NCBI GenBank assembly: GCA_973895155.1
Contig: OZ316895.1
Span: 24,180,001-24,244,000, forward strand
Reading direction: 5' to 3'
DNA length: 64,000 nucleotides
Source: Marsupella aquatica
Taxonomy: Eukaryota > Marchantiophyta
The notes under the pieces are model-generated. The model was not told the DNA's origin. It was given only the letters and a program-made list of their open reading frames with translations, and did not search any database. The translations under genes were made by a program, and so were the position numbers. Shown here in pieces: positions 1 to 12,855 of this stretch (positions are counted from its first letter, which is position 1; every line of letters begins with the position of its first letter).

Positions 1-3000
1 AACGTCAAAGGGTGCGTTTGAACCTGAAGAAGACTGGCTCACTGTTGCCTGAAGCTCGCAGTCATCCCTAACGCAAAACTATATCTTCAGCACACTAGCC
101 TCATGTGCTTTATAGCCTGCTGATCATCAGTAAGAACCGAGAAATTTTGCTTTAATGTCTTCACGCAAAGGAAATTTAACCACGAATGGATGAATTAACT
201 CTTCATCTGCAGCCGTTATATTTTACTGAGCTCTCTAAGCATGAGCTTTAAGGCGCAAGAACCACGTAGTGGTCTGTAGAAGATGTTGACGAGACATGGC
301 CCTTGCAGCGTGTGCATGTTCGGTCATCACTGACATGCCTTATGTTTGATTTGAAGCTAGGTTCTGAGGTCAAGATGGATTAACGGGAAGAAGAGGGATT
401 TCTGGTGTGTTAATCCGATGTGTTAGGAATTGGTCTGTTAGTTTGTAATGTTGTTGCACTGCTCTCTCCAATGTGAGGTCCTATCTTTTCTTGAGTCGCG
501 GGCTATGACAGGACCCTAGACTGACAAAGATCTCTCTACATCAGGGAGTGAGGTTTGTGGCTTTTCTGACTGACCATTGTCTCAGCCATTCCTGACAGTT
601 GTGACACATTCCTTTGGGGTGTATTTTTCATGCATAAAGCGCTACGCATGTAAGTCCGGATGGACGGAGCTCTGTAGAATACGGAAGGAAGGTAACACGA
701 GTCTAAACGAAGGTAACACGAGTCCCTAACGCCGATCTCTAATGTGGTCTTTGATAATGCAACCCTGAGCGCTGTGCTATTAGGGATGACAGCTCAGTTG
801 AACTGATGAATTATTGAGACCTTCAGTCACTGCTTGGCTCGAAACTATTTGAAAGAACAGCTAGTGTGACAAGATGTTCGTGCACTTGAGTTAACAGGGA
901 ATGCTGAGGTCATGGCTAGAAAGAGTGACGATCGGATTGTCCATGAACTGAAGATTCAGGAATAATGTCCAGAGCTGATTCTGAAGAGGCAGTTTGAGAC
1001 GTACAGCAAGTTATGCACTACCAACGGATGACCCATTGGTCAACAAACCTTCTGCTAACCATCGTTTGATTGCGTTGTAATAACCGCAATGTGGAACTGC
1101 ACGAATGATTCAATATTCTGAAGTCAGAATTTCAGCAGAGCTAACTGCGAAAAGTAAGAATACCCATTGGGATCTGTCGGTACTAATGATGAAGAGGAAT
1201 GACGAACTGGCCCTCCATCATATCCAAATTCATTGGCCTTAGCTTTCCGAGTTTCCAAGTTCATAGGCCTAGCTCTAATCCATTGACCTCCCAAGCCCTT
1301 GGCTTTCATCCATCGGAGGTCACGAACTACCATTACAGTACTTCGATTAACGATTGATCGATGACCGTGCTTTTGATTTGAAAATTAGCATTAATAATTC
1401 AGGTCTGAAAACGATCAGAGGCAAGCAGAAACTGTTGCCACTTACGAGCTTTACTGTGAACTGATTTGGCCAGTGGTCGTCATTTAATGGTGCTTCGAGT
1501 ATGTCCCACTCCCTTACACCTGCTTTCCAGTACCCTCGAGGATGAGCAGATCTTCGACTTTATGTGCTGTGCATAGTTGGCTTGCTGCTCCCTGGTCAGG
1601 CAGGAGTTGGTCAGAAGTACTGTGGAAGGATACTTTATATGTGAAGGAGATCACAAGTAGCTTTGGGATGTGGGGAAGAACGTGCCAAGCATTCGGACTT
1701 ATATTTAAAATTATAAGTCGAACATGATTTCTTACTTACATCTATGTAACACAGGTTGGACTACTGGACGCTTTTGTGCGAAGTGTGCCTAGTTTTCATA
1801 CTCTTGGTGATCAAGTGCACGAAAGAGTTCACATTTCAGCCTGTTTCAAAATAATAAATTTATCGGGTGTATTTTATATCTGTCAATCCCAGTGCACATC
1901 TAATGGAGTAATTTTTTAGGAAAGCTGAATACCCCCTACTTTGACTAAACATGGCTAGAGTGATGGAACCGATGGCAGACTGCCAAAATTTCCAGTGAGT
2001 GTTGGTTGCCATGTCCATGCAGAACCACCGCCAAAGTATTTCCAAACTCAGAAATTAGTGTTACTCACAGTAATTCTAGTTTAACCTTATTTCTTGTGAA
2101 TCACTGTTACTTTGGACTAAAAAGTAAAATCATAATGGGAAAATCAATTTCAATTTGAATAATAAACAAGAATTAGTGCTACTTTGGACTCAAAAGTTAG
2201 TGTTCAACCCTATACACTAACATTAATTGTGCAGTAAAATCACTAATACTTCCAAAACACTAATACCAGGGGAAAGTGCAGTTGGGTAGAGATGTTGGAT
2301 CTGGCATGCCCCATGTGGCCAAGACCTGATTCCTCATGTCAAAGGGCTCCTTTCCAGTCGCTTCCCTTACCCGTGTTTCATGCTTTACTGCTCAATAGTG
2401 TTCATGTGCAGGCAAAAAAAGTACTGATTGATCAGTTGTAAAACAAACAAGGGAAAGTTATCACTTGTGAGAAAAAGGAAGAAATAAACTGGACCTCCTA
2501 TCAAACACTTTGACTTGACTGGCCCAGTCTTCACCCTCAGTCAGTAAATCATGCTACCACAGTTTTATTCCTAATCTTTGTGTTATTTCCTATACATACT
2601 CCAAGATGTCAAATAGCAAAACTTATAGCTTGGGTTGAAATATGATCAACTTAGTATATCTACAACTTTAACTCGGATTAACTTGCTAATATGTGATCAC
2701 AAGTTAGTTGAGATCCAAGCATCATAAGGAGAGAAAATGGTGGCTTCCCGGGGATACAATCTTTACACATCAAAATCTTGACTCACGCACATTTACAAGG
2801 TTGTCAATTGGATACACTCAACAGCCTTGTGTGGGCAGATTTTAGATGGAATCTTCTTGGGACGACAAGAGATAACAATCTGCATTGATGAGATCTATGA
2901 GGTGTGTTGTCTCTTAAATTGTTTGACATAAAATAGAGGAGCTCTGTAGCACAACATTTTTAGCATAGGACAGTTCTTGAGTGGGTTGGTGATGGAAGTT

Positions 3001-3212
3001 TGTTAATTTCTTAGACCTACCATTGAAGAGGTTATGCATAGAGGAATTTGAACTAAGCAAAGTAAGGGTTTGGAATTGGACAACAAGAGCTGAGGAATGT
3101 TGGGTTTTCCCCACATTTATGGGCTAAGGCCCAACATTTTACTGATGTTACTAAGATTAACTGCAAGTGGGGACAAACTGGGACTTCAGCAAACTAAGAA
3201 TTTACAGTACTA
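1..3212. other. Intergenic, no recognisable gene
   Basis: I see no coding exon, RNA gene or clear transposon here. All open frames are under 75 codons and show no family motif. A small direct duplication of an AAGGTAACACGAGT-type motif lies near 688-724. The stretch from about 2000 on is AT-rich. Confidence 0.5.
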
Positions 3213-3213
3213 A

Positions 3214-3256
3214 GGTGTGGATAAGCTAAAAAAAAAAAAAGGGTGTGGATAAGCTA
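3214..3256 (+). repeat. Poly-A tract between 15-bp direct repeats
   Basis: The 15-mer GGTGTGGATAAGCTA occurs at 3214-3228 and again, exactly, at 3242-3256, separated by about a dozen A residues and one G. This is the footprint expected of an LINE/SINE-type target-primed insertion that kept only its poly-A tail, with the 15-mer as target-site duplication. A replication-slippage duplication is the alternative. Confidence 0.6.
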
Positions 3257-3521
3257 GGCTTTAAATACAAAGTCATAGTTCGCTTTGGTTTACTTCCATG
3301 GGGCTCATTTGTGGCTTCTCAACAAATAGAAGAAGTAGAATAGCACGAGGCTTACTGAGAGCACAGTGAGCATGTCAAGACACATCCCATGATAATCATT
3401 TTGTTATACCACATTTGAGCTGACAATATTCCAACGGCCAGTTTTCAAACTGAAATTCTTCAGAAATGGCCCTTAAAAAACCAGGAATTACTTGCTTGCC
3501 TCTACCGTCTTATAGTTTTTT

Positions 3522-4060
3522 ACTAACATGTCCCTCCGCATGTCCCCCAAACTACCCAAAGTTTCTAACCTCTCCCCCAAACAAATTAATTATGAACCTG
3601 TCCCCCATTTTGTATATGCGGTGCTATTAACTCAACCATGGTTACCAAACTTTTGCTCTCATTGGTTACCCTCTCCTTCTTGCTGCTGGTCCTATGTTTA
3701 CTGTCAAGACCCCAGCAGCAAAATTGAGCAGCAGTTGGGCTGAAAACTGCCGCAAAACAGCTGAAATTGCTTGTTTGTGACCCTCATTTTGTAAAGTTCC
3801 GTTGCACTTGTCGACCTGGAACAGTTTGGCTGAGGCCCCAACAGTAAACGTTGGTCCAGCAGCAAGGGTGGAGTGGGAGGGCTGCGGGCTAATCCATGGC
3901 CCTTGTCATGTGGCAGCTAGAAGCCTCAACCAATGAGAACAAAAGATTTGTAACCATGGTTGAGTAAATGGTAACCCATACACAAAATGGGGACAGGTTG
4001 ATAATTAATTTTGTTTGGGGATAGGTTAGAAACTTTGGGTAATTTGGGGGACAGGTTAGT
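3522..4060. mobile_element. Foldback (inverted-repeat) element
   Basis: The plus-strand segment 3522-3667 reappears in reverse complement at 3930-4060. Both arms carry the run ACCCAAAGTTTCTAACCT and the block CTCAACCATGGTTAC. The arms are diverged and separated by about 260 bp of unrelated sequence. Similarity may extend outward to an AAAAACCAGGA-type block near 3475 and its complement near 4165. No target-site duplication was resolved. It looks like a non-autonomous DNA element or MITE. It encodes nothing. Confidence 0.6.
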
Positions 4061-4224
4061 GAAAAGCTGTACCATGTTATTGGTCAAATTGATTACAAAT
4101 GAAAAGCAACAATCTAGTAAATACTTTGTAGAAGTACTTCTTGAGTATCCTGGTTTTTCCTTTGTTTTTCCACCTTTAATGGGGTCTTTGGTGCTTTTTG
4201 CTCTTTGCCCCTGTTCTATATAAA

Positions 4225-4360
4225 CTAGTCCAATACCCATGCGTTGCACAAGAAGATGTCGAGGTGAGACAAAGATGTTGAGCTGAGTTTAGATATTGAG
4301 TTGAAGCAAAGATATCAAGGTGAGGCAACAATATCAAGTCAAGGCCAAGAAATGCAAGGG
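4225..4360 (-). mobile_element. Helitron-like 3' end with degenerate repeat arm
   Basis: Read on the minus strand, the sequence ends with GTGCAACGCATGGGTATT, a short spacer and then CTAG followed by T. This matches the usual plant Helitron 3' end: a GC-rich hairpin around GTGCAACGCAC, about 10 nt, then CTAG with insertion next to T. Inside the element (4250-4360) lie degenerate AAGATGTNGAGGTGAG-like units. Two further ends of this family occur at about 16759 and 17079. The 5' end of the element was not found. Confidence 0.5.
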
Positions 4361-4933
4361 AGACAAAAAAATTATTATTATCAATTTGGTCAATGTTCTT
4401 GGTGGGGAGGGCAAAGGTTAGTGCTCACGGTGATGGAGGAATAGAGGGAGTATGTTTGTTTTTGTCTATAACTTTTAATGAATTAAAATTTATTAAATTT
4501 TACAATGAAATTTTCATATTTTTGTATTTCTAGTTTTATTCTTCAATCTGGGCAGGTCCAGGGAGGTTCGAGCAAGCACGGGGCAGCTTGGGCAGACATT
4601 TGAGATAGGAAGAGTATTTGGGAAAATCTGAGGGGCCAAGAAATGTTTTTTGATGAAGGGCTAGGATAGCCTCCATGCATGATATAACAAATGAACCCAA
4701 AAATACTCACACCTTAAAAGAATTTGCCCCACGCCTCAAAGGAAAAAAGGTCCCATCACACAACAACCAACCAAAAAACAAAATGGCCTCCTAAAAATTA
4801 GAAAGAACATCCCCCAAAAGCTGCCCATCCACATCCCACAATATTTAAAACTTAAAAGGTAACACCTTTGTAAAACAGGAGAAAAATATTTAAGAAAGAA
4901 AAATAGATTCCCTTGGGTTTCGTTCTTTTTACT
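4361..4933. other. Intergenic, no recognisable gene
   Basis: AT-rich sequence between a Helitron-like end and the hAT-like element. I see no exon. Part of it may be the interior of the Helitron-like copy whose 3' end is at 4225. Confidence 0.4.
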
Positions 4934-5437
4934 CCCTAGTGCCCGGTTTGGACTTGCCCGGCAAATAGGCCGTTTTAAGGCCGTCAACCGCAAGCCGACA
5001 CCCGGTCTCTCCCGGTCGGCATCATCCGGTCCCGGCCCGAGTAAATCCGGTCCCGGCCTGAGCCTGGCCCGGACCCTAAACCCCCCCGGGCCTCGGACCC
5101 CGATCCTTCACCCCTCCCGACCCCGGACCATTCACCCTCCCGGCCCCAGACTCTAACGCCCCCCCCCCGCCCCGGACCTCGGGGGTCTCACTATATGGGG
5201 ACCTCCCCATCGCCTGCGACGTTTTTAGGCCTCGGACCCCCTAAAATGTAAGAAAAAAAATTATTTTTAACCCCTATAAAGTTGGAATATTCTTGGAATA
5301 TTCTAAAAATTGGATTAAAAAGACCCCAATGTTCTTATAAGTCTCAAAATTGAATTTAAAGACCCTATTTGTTCTTCTACAAAAATTTCTTAAGTCTTCC
5401 CTTAGAACCATAAAATGACCCTATCCTTCGTCGCACG

Positions 5438-5537
5438 NNNNNNNNNNNNNNNNNNNNNNNNNNNNNNNNNNNNNNNNNNNNNNNNNNNNNNNNNNNNNNN
5501 NNNNNNNNNNNNNNNNNNNNNNNNNNNNNNNNNNNNN
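5438..5537. other. Assembly gap of 100 N
   Basis: Exactly 100 N residues, the conventional placeholder for a gap of unknown size. It lies within the GC- and homopolymer-rich interior of the hAT-like element, which probably explains why assembly failed there. Confidence 0.98.
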
Positions 5538-5766
5538 CGCCCCGGACCCTAAAGCTCCCCCCCCCCGCCCCGGACCCTAAAGCCCCCCCCCCCCTCCCGG
5601 CCTGGACCCTAAAGCCCCCCTCCCCGGCCCGGCCCACCCCCGCCCGACCCGGTCCCTCCTCCCCCCCCCCACCCGGGCCCCCCACCCGGGCCGGGCCTCC
5701 TCCCTCCCCCCACCCGGGCCTCCTCCCTCCCCCCCGGGCCTTCCTCCACCCGGGCCGGGCCGGGAT

Positions 5767-5818
5767 GTAAAGCCGGGGCGTAAAGCCGGGGCGTAAAGCC
5801 GGGGCGTAAAGCCGGGGC
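5767..5818 (+). repeat. 13-bp tandem repeat, four perfect copies
   Basis: The unit GTAAAGCCGGGGC occurs four times head to tail at 5767-5779, 5780-5792, 5793-5805 and 5806-5818 without a mismatch. It is inside the hAT-like element. Related imperfect copies (CGGACCCTAAAGCCCC-type) flank the assembly gap near 5545-5615. Confidence 0.9.
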
Positions 5819-6025
5819 GTGGGCCGGGTGACGAGAGGTAGGGGGGGCCGGGATGAGTCCGGGAAGAGGCCGGGAGGAGTTCGGGCCGGGCCGGGAGAAG
5901 TTCGGGCCGAGCCGGGGAATAATGGCGAATATGCGTCAAATGAGAGCATTTCAGGCCGGCAAATGCCGAGTTTACCTGCCGGGCAACTCGGCAAGTTGCC
6001 CGTCACATCAAACCGGGCCCTAGTG

Positions 6026-9000
6026 TTCATACGCAATACACTATTGGGTGTAGGCTGTACTCCTCTGAATACTTGCGCTTCTAAATACTTGCGCTTTCTG
6101 TATGTTCTTTGGACACGATTTACTATACAGTATATAAACTATCCTATCATATCCTATCCTACTGTCACATAATACTTGCCCACAAAGTGACAGTGAGAAT
6201 AAATCCAAAGGATACTATGGATTCACTCAAAAGCTGGTTTGTAAACAGACTATCCACTGCTTTGGGCTGGATTGAATACTATAGTGGTTGATGTTTGAGT
6301 CATAACAATTAGGCAAGCAGTGACATATCCGTAGTCCATAGTGCAGAGAATCCTTTCGACTGATACAAGTCACAAATTAACCTAGTCTGATTACTTGTTC
6401 CTTGAACATAAACAGATATGAAGAAACCAAAAAATCTTGTAAAAGAAAAGAATCTTATACTATTTCCTGTTGATATTTGTCTCATCCCTGTTTTTCGTCC
6501 ACCGGACCACCCTCATTTCAATTTTGTCTTTATTTAGAGTCAATGTCATTTCTTCTTTTTGTCCTTGAAAACCAAAGGCAGGCTGAACAAGAAAGGAATC
6601 CTTGTTGAAGTAAGATAGGTCAGCTTAACAAAAAAGGAATCCTTGTCGGAGTCTTCAAGATTTGTTAGTGCATAGAGATGAGGTCAATTAGAAGGCTTCC
6701 ATGGAAAAATGGATAGACGGAAGCTTTTAGGTTCTAATCCAGCTGTCAGCTAAGTTAAAAAGAAGCTTGATAGGAGAACAGTTGTAGGCAACCTAAGCTT
6801 GAATAGACCCACAGATTGTCCCTGTCCATCCCCGTGTATTGCATAAAGACTGTGTATTGCATAAAGCCTTCATACACTTACACCAGAAAGAAAGAGAGAC
6901 TGGCTGGGACCAGTTCCTTGTGGGAAGGACATTTCAGTTTTGTGAAGTACACCCCATTCAGTATTTTCAGACTATGCAGCCAAAGGTAAACCGATGGTTT
7001 ACAGATGTCTTGTCCAACTATTTGGACAATTGTTTGTTCTCTGATTAAATTCCAGCCCATTCTATTATGTCCAATCTATTCCCCACCAAGTTTGAGACTT
7101 TCTGAGATTATTTGCTCTATTTCCAATGAGCACAAAGATGGTCAACTGTAGTAAATGAACTGAAAATGGACGTTTCACTTGTTTTAAAGCAGGGCCTAAA
7201 TTGGGGAGGATGCACTGAGTAATTTGGGCATGAGCAACCACTTACCATTGGGTAAATTGATTAAATAAACTGCAAACAGTCGAAAGACTCTTCATAGGTC
7301 ACTTTCAGTTGAAACTTTAAAAATGTGCTATCCATTTTATTTTTCAACATTCTGCCCAAGGCCATTCTAGCTTTGTCAGACTATCTAGGCTTCACAGCCA
7401 CCCGCCAGTCCATCCAGGCAGCTTAAATTCTCAAAATTGTAGACAGAACATAATATTAGATTCTCTTAATCCAGGGAGACCCCGAGCAAGACAGCTGAGT
7501 TAAACAAACTGGACAATTGAACACCACAAGAAGACCTCAGAAATAAATTTATCAGATGGTTTTCAATACTGATTCTTTTGGGACATTTTGGGGGCTTAAG
7601 TTTAATTTGGCTACCTCACTGAATTAAGCATTCTCAATGGATTCTCACTGATGGGGTGACTGACAATTGATGGGGTTGTAGTGTAGTACTCTTCATAATA
7701 ATTCAACAAACACTGTAAATTCCTTTGAGAGAATTGCTTAAGAATAATTGACTATATTATCTTGCACACGTCGGCAAGGCAAGCCAATAAAATAATTAGC
7801 CATCTCTTTTGCAATCAATTGGCAACCTGGACGGATTTAAAGTATAAGCTGCATTCCTGGCAATTAAAATGCATTAAATATGTGTAAGGTATACAAATTT
7901 CGTATGTATATTTGGGGTCTTCTATTTCCTAAACAAAAATTTGGCTTCAGTGCCAGCACTACTTACATAAGTTTAGGCAATTATTTTGAGCCCAAGAAGA
8001 GTCTTGAGAGCCTGATTGATCACATTGTAAACTAAGTCCGGTGGTGGCACAGATGAAACCTGTGATAAGTAGCCACGTATTCAAACTTGGATGGTTATAT
8101 AAATTGAAAGGGTGATAACATAAACTCATTCCAACATAACAAAACATGTCCCTGCTCGTCAAACACATAAATTTGTAATGAAACCAAGAAGCCCCCATAG
8201 CATCTAAGGTTGCCCAGAAGAATCAAAATAGAGTGAAAGAGGCTACACAGTACAAATGCTCACAGAAAATAGCCTAGCTAGAAAAGAGTAACAATTAATA
8301 AACCCATCCTTATACTGATGTTTTCTTTGGAACCTAGTTTAGTGCAACTTAATTTGAATCAAAACTTTCTAGAAAGTTTTGGAAGTGTACTAGCCTTAAA
8401 TGTGCAACCTCTTTGCATAAGTTTTTAAACCCAATGCTCCCTTTGACACTGTAAAGTAGTTCTCAGCAGTGCATGCATCCTAACTCATGACTGTACTTTG
8501 GTTAGTTAACCAAGGTCAAATTAGAAAAGCAATCAAAACGTCTAAGGAACCCATTTCAGTCCATAGAAACTTTTGCAAGACTTTGATCAAATGAAAAATT
8601 TTAGTGCCCAATCTTTTCTCTCGTGGTCTTTTAAACAAAGATGCATGAGTCATCTGTAGTTAAGGTAGTTTATGTATAGCTTAATCCCGGGTTTAATGTT
8701 ACTAATGTATGTCTAAAAGTTTGTTGAGATTCTATCAGAGTTCCCAAAGATTCTATCAGAGTTCCCAAAACCCTCTTGCAAACAGGATTTGGATATCTGA
8801 TATTTTGTCAGGTATCAAGAGGGATATATTCTAAAACACAAAAAAATAAAAATCTTGTAAATATTAAAGTGGGGTATCTACATATCTGAAACACAAAACT
8901 AGATATCTGGTTTCCCCTGTTTCTAAACTGGCCAAGTAGAAAGGTTCATTAAAACAAACACAATAATACTTGTCATGTCAACCATCACTTTTGGTCATTT

Positions 9001-9785
9001 GATGCTTATGGACGTAGAGTTATAGACTCGTGAAAACCTTTGCACCTATTTGATACCTTTCCTTTGACAGCGGGAAGATTAAATATCCAACCATACTGAC
9101 AATAAACATATATATAATACATAATGGAAAGGTATCAATTCTATATGAGAAAACAGGATTTACTCCCATTGGTGTACTTTTCTTTCATACAGGGAAAACA
9201 TATTAAATTTTCACCAGTTTGCTAGGAAACTTGGGTCTCTAGCTAGCCAGAATACGTGTCATTTTCTCACAAACCCAATTGTTTGGACTGATTTTTGGCT
9301 GACTAGCTTGCGGCCATGTGGAGTCCTACAAATGCACTACACCCCCAAATTCAGCCAAAAGTAAAGGCATAAAGACCCACAGATGTGATCTCACTAGCAC
9401 TACTCTTCCTCCCTCGCAAAAATACTATTTGTTTGCATCTTACAAACCCTCTGGAATGGGCGTCAACATAGAAAATGTTAGTCAGTTTAATATCTACAAA
9501 TTTGATATCAAATAGATAGCTAATTCAGTGATGTGAGCATAGGTTAGATAGGTTTGTATCATATATAGCTTCACTCAACCCATATTGCCTAGGTGCTGCT
9601 GTCTCTGGTCACGAGAGTAGCCTGAAAGAGAGAGATTTGCGAGGTGGCCTGGCATGCTGTGTTGTATGAGTAGAGCACACTGATGCTTGAAGGGATGTTA
9701 AAAAAAATACATAGACAATTGACTGACATTCAATTGACTCGGGTGTGTTTGTGGTATTCAGACTGGCAGCTGAAGTTACTAATAC
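6026..9785. other. Intergenic or 3' region of the kinase gene, nothing recognised
   Basis: No exon could be identified on either strand. The terminal exon of the minus-strand UMP-CMP kinase should lie somewhere in this stretch, because its last recognised exon at 9786 ends in a splice donor. A 22-bp direct duplication (TTCTATCAGAGTTCCCAAA) occurs near 8730-8770. The sequence is AT-rich. Confidence 0.4.
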
Positions 9786-12700
9786 CTTTAGTACAAGATG
9801 AGGGTCCAGATTTTCATAGTGAGCTGCAACAGGCATGGATTCCCTCTCAAAGGTCTCAAATCTTTTCAAAATGGTTGCTGGTGTATCATCCACACGACCA
9901 CTTGTTTCACCCCTCTTCATCAATCTTTCCTCCATGACACTTTTGGGGCATTCCAGAAATAGTACTTTACTGGGCTTGCCGACCTAAACCTTCTTTCCAA
10001 TTTGGTTAGAGAAATAATTTTGAATAGGGTTACCTCCTATCCTTTTTAAAGAGGAAGAGAGACAAGAGGGTAAGGAAAACTTACTCCTTTCCAAAAAACA
10101 AGCAGGATGAGGTTGTTTGTTTGTGTATTTGACTATTTATTTCTACTCTTAAAGCGATTACCAAAGTGAACTAAAAACTGATATTTGGAGCCCGGTGTTT
10201 TGACTTCCAATTTTCTCTGGTTTAGTGTACTCATCCATCCCCTAATTACAAGAATGGACAGATGAATTCAGGAGTTTGGGGCTGGCAACAACCAAAGATT
10301 ACCTAGTGAATGGTTACGAGATTCTCGTAAACAACTTTAAGGTTGCCAAATTGAAATAATATACCTTTTCCTCAAAAGCTTTGGCTTGATCTACAGCTCT
10401 TGGAAATCCATCAATAAGAAATTTGGTTTTGGCAGAGCTATTCATTGCATTCTGCAATAAATTGAGTGTGACTTCCAGAGGGACCAATTTCCCCTCCTTC
10501 ATTAGCTTCTCACAGTTCTGGCCCACTGGTGTTCCCTTTCTCACTTCCTCTCTTAACAGATCTCCGGCAGATAGATGGAGAAACCCAAAATCCTGGACTA
10601 TACGCTGACATTGAGTCCCTTTGCCGCAACCTGGACCTCCTGCACTTCTCCCACTGTTGGCAATAAGAAACTGGTATTGAATTGTGTTTATCAACAAACA
10701 CCAGAGAATAATCTGTAGTAAAACTTTGGTAAATGAATCTTGGAGAATGGAGATGCACATGAAGGAATACAGTGGAACAAACTGTTCAACTTTGTTACAC
10801 TTTTAGTTGACTTCACATATCTTTACGTGAGTAACTCAGTGTCTTATTCAATAAAAAGCTTGTTCCCCGACACTTCAAATCTTAGGGACTTTCACTTAAC
10901 CCACTACAGACATCAGATTTATAGGGAATCCTTAGACAATACATTTGCTACAAATGTGCAAAACTAAAAGGGATAAATGTTCAGGTAGACTTATGATAAG
11001 GGAAGTGATTTCCTGTTGTCTTGGTATTTAATTTACAGGAGGTAGTTTAACTCAATATAAAACTGTGCAAAATGCTTCCGCCCAACGTATGAATGGTAGC
11101 ATTACCAGCAGTGTGCATAGCCATTCTGTAAGAGAAAGGCCAAACCGCAACCCCAATTTGAGGTGAGAAAGGATCAAGGAATTGTTATGGAAAGTCTTAC
11201 CTAGAACAAATACTATGGTCCAATCTTTAGAACCGCTCCTACAAAATTGTGGAAGATTTCAACTTTCAGTTTTGTCAGCTGATGATATTCAATGGGTGCT
11301 ACTTCTTACAATTTGAGATCCTAAAGCCATCCATTAGAAGTATTTATTGACAGTGAATGTTTTTCACAGTTCATAATATTCATAAAGTCAGTTTCAATAT
11401 TTCTCAAAGATTTTGAAAGCTTCTTATGAAGCAAAAGAAGTCACCATACTTAGACGGATCCCCTCGGTGGATGCGAGGGTGGATGAGATTGGGACAAGCC
11501 TTGAATTGGTATAGACCTGAGTTGAGGGTTACCAGACTGGGGATGGTAAACATAGCTCTTTAGCAGGATTCAAAACTAGAAAAGGCCAAATTCACCCTAG
11601 TACATAATAACTTATAAAACATCATTCATTCAAATAGTTCAAAGCTAATTTTTTGGGAGGTGAAGAATTCCAAATGATTGTGTCAATCTGGCAAGGATCC
11701 ACCTTAGCCTAGTTCTTGGATTGCTCATCTTTCCACTAATAAAATAAATAAATGCACCACACTAAAAAAGTCTCAAATGTGGAGGCAACTCTCAATCATT
11801 CTCTAAAGTCTCCATAAGATCCTACAATGAAGCCTCTATGATAGAAACATCAGCTATATGATCAAAAGGATTCTATCATATCCTTACGGGACAACCTTCA
11901 CCACTCTTTAAACTTCCTCATTAAGTTGAATGCCACATCTGTTTGCCAATCTATCTTCTAATTTGATGCATTCAATGTAGCTCCAGTTTGCTTAGATTGA
12001 AATAGCATCATTTGAAATGAGTAATGTTTACTTTTACTGGTGAGAACCAAACCTCCCCCTTTTTTGACCAGAATCAAGTTAGAGTTGTGAAGATTTCCTC
12101 CAAGCTTAACAGTCATATAACAAGTATTTCAAAGTGGTCAAACCCTAAACTCCAATAGAAAAGGATTTTGTGGGCACTTTGACTATTAATTTGGATTTTC
12201 TGTGTGCCTTCATTGAATACTCATTGGAAGATTGACCTCCATACTATATGTTACGAGAACAGGGAGTTTTGCAGGTTCTCTATGATGTTGAAATTAACCA
12301 TTCCCCCAAGCTAAAAAGAATTTGTAGATAGGAGTAATGCTTCACAGAATTCAGAGTTGGGGTAGCTGGAGGTGTTTTAAAATTAAGCATTGGTAAAAAT
12401 AAGAAAATTGTGGTCCATTTTAGTATGATGGTGTTGCCTGTTTCACTAAATGTCAACTTTATACGCCATCAAACACAAACTACCAATAAATAGACGCCTG
12501 TTATAAGAGGCCAAAAGCCTAAGTAGATCAAATGCCTGCTTTCTCACCATAGGGCATAGAGGTAGGATTCTAGGAGATGGTGACTAATGCTTGTTGGAAA
12601 CTTATCTCGTGTATGTATTAACTTTTGTGGTCTCTCTATCACCTCTCTTTCTTTTTGAGGGGGGTCTTTGGGAAGTTGAAACATTCCTTTGTTTGGGACC

Positions 12701-12855
12701 ATTGGCTTCTTTGCATGAATAACTGTGTTGGGTTGTGCAACTCTATAGAACCCTCCCTGTGTTATTACAGATGGTAAAAAACGTGTGATATCTTGACGGG
12801 CAGCACCGTATTTTAGCACAGGTGCCGCAAGCTCCACAGATTGTCGACAACCCAT
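9786..12855 (-). CDS. UMP-CMP kinase (adenylate kinase family), partial gene model
   Basis: Transfers the ATP gamma-phosphate to UMP and CMP in pyrimidine nucleotide synthesis. Exons in minus-strand order are 12855-12623 (tentative), 11238-11201, 10639-10365 and 9983-9786. Exon 2 ends in TIVFVLG and exon 3 opens with GPGCGKGTQ, so the junction makes the P-loop. Exon 3 continues with the NMP-binding segment ([10 protein letters not shown]), a FLIDGFPRA motif and AFEEK. Exon 4 has VLFLECP, then the lid region [14 protein letters not shown] with its paired catalytic arginines, then HYEN. Introns have GT-AG borders and exons 2-4 join in phase. Exon 1 supplies a 77-residue, possibly organelle-targeting N-terminus, but it needs the weak donor AA|GTTAAT, so it is uncertain. 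The 3' exon holding the last helix was not found. The enzyme call is firm; the gene ends are not. Confidence 0.8.

Larger units (their letters stand above)
4934..6025. mobile_element. hAT-like non-autonomous DNA transposon, GC-rich
   Basis: The 8-mer CCCTAGTG is present in direct orientation at 4934-4941 and 6018-6025. It bounds an element (4942-6017) that starts CCCGGTTTG and ends CAAACCGGG, a 9-bp terminal inverted repeat. An 8-bp target duplication is the hallmark of the hAT superfamily. The subterminal regions share CTTGCCCGGCA-like motifs in inverted orientation. The interior is extremely GC-rich, with C and G runs, and contains a scaffold gap. No transposase is seen, although up to an unknown length is hidden by the gap. 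Confidence 0.75.

Noticed and set aside
5377-6036. A 219-codon Pro/Gly/Arg-rich minus-strand open frame across the N gap
   Set aside because: It is an artefact of stop-poor GC-rich sequence inside the hAT-like element and reads through the 100-N gap. There is no motif.
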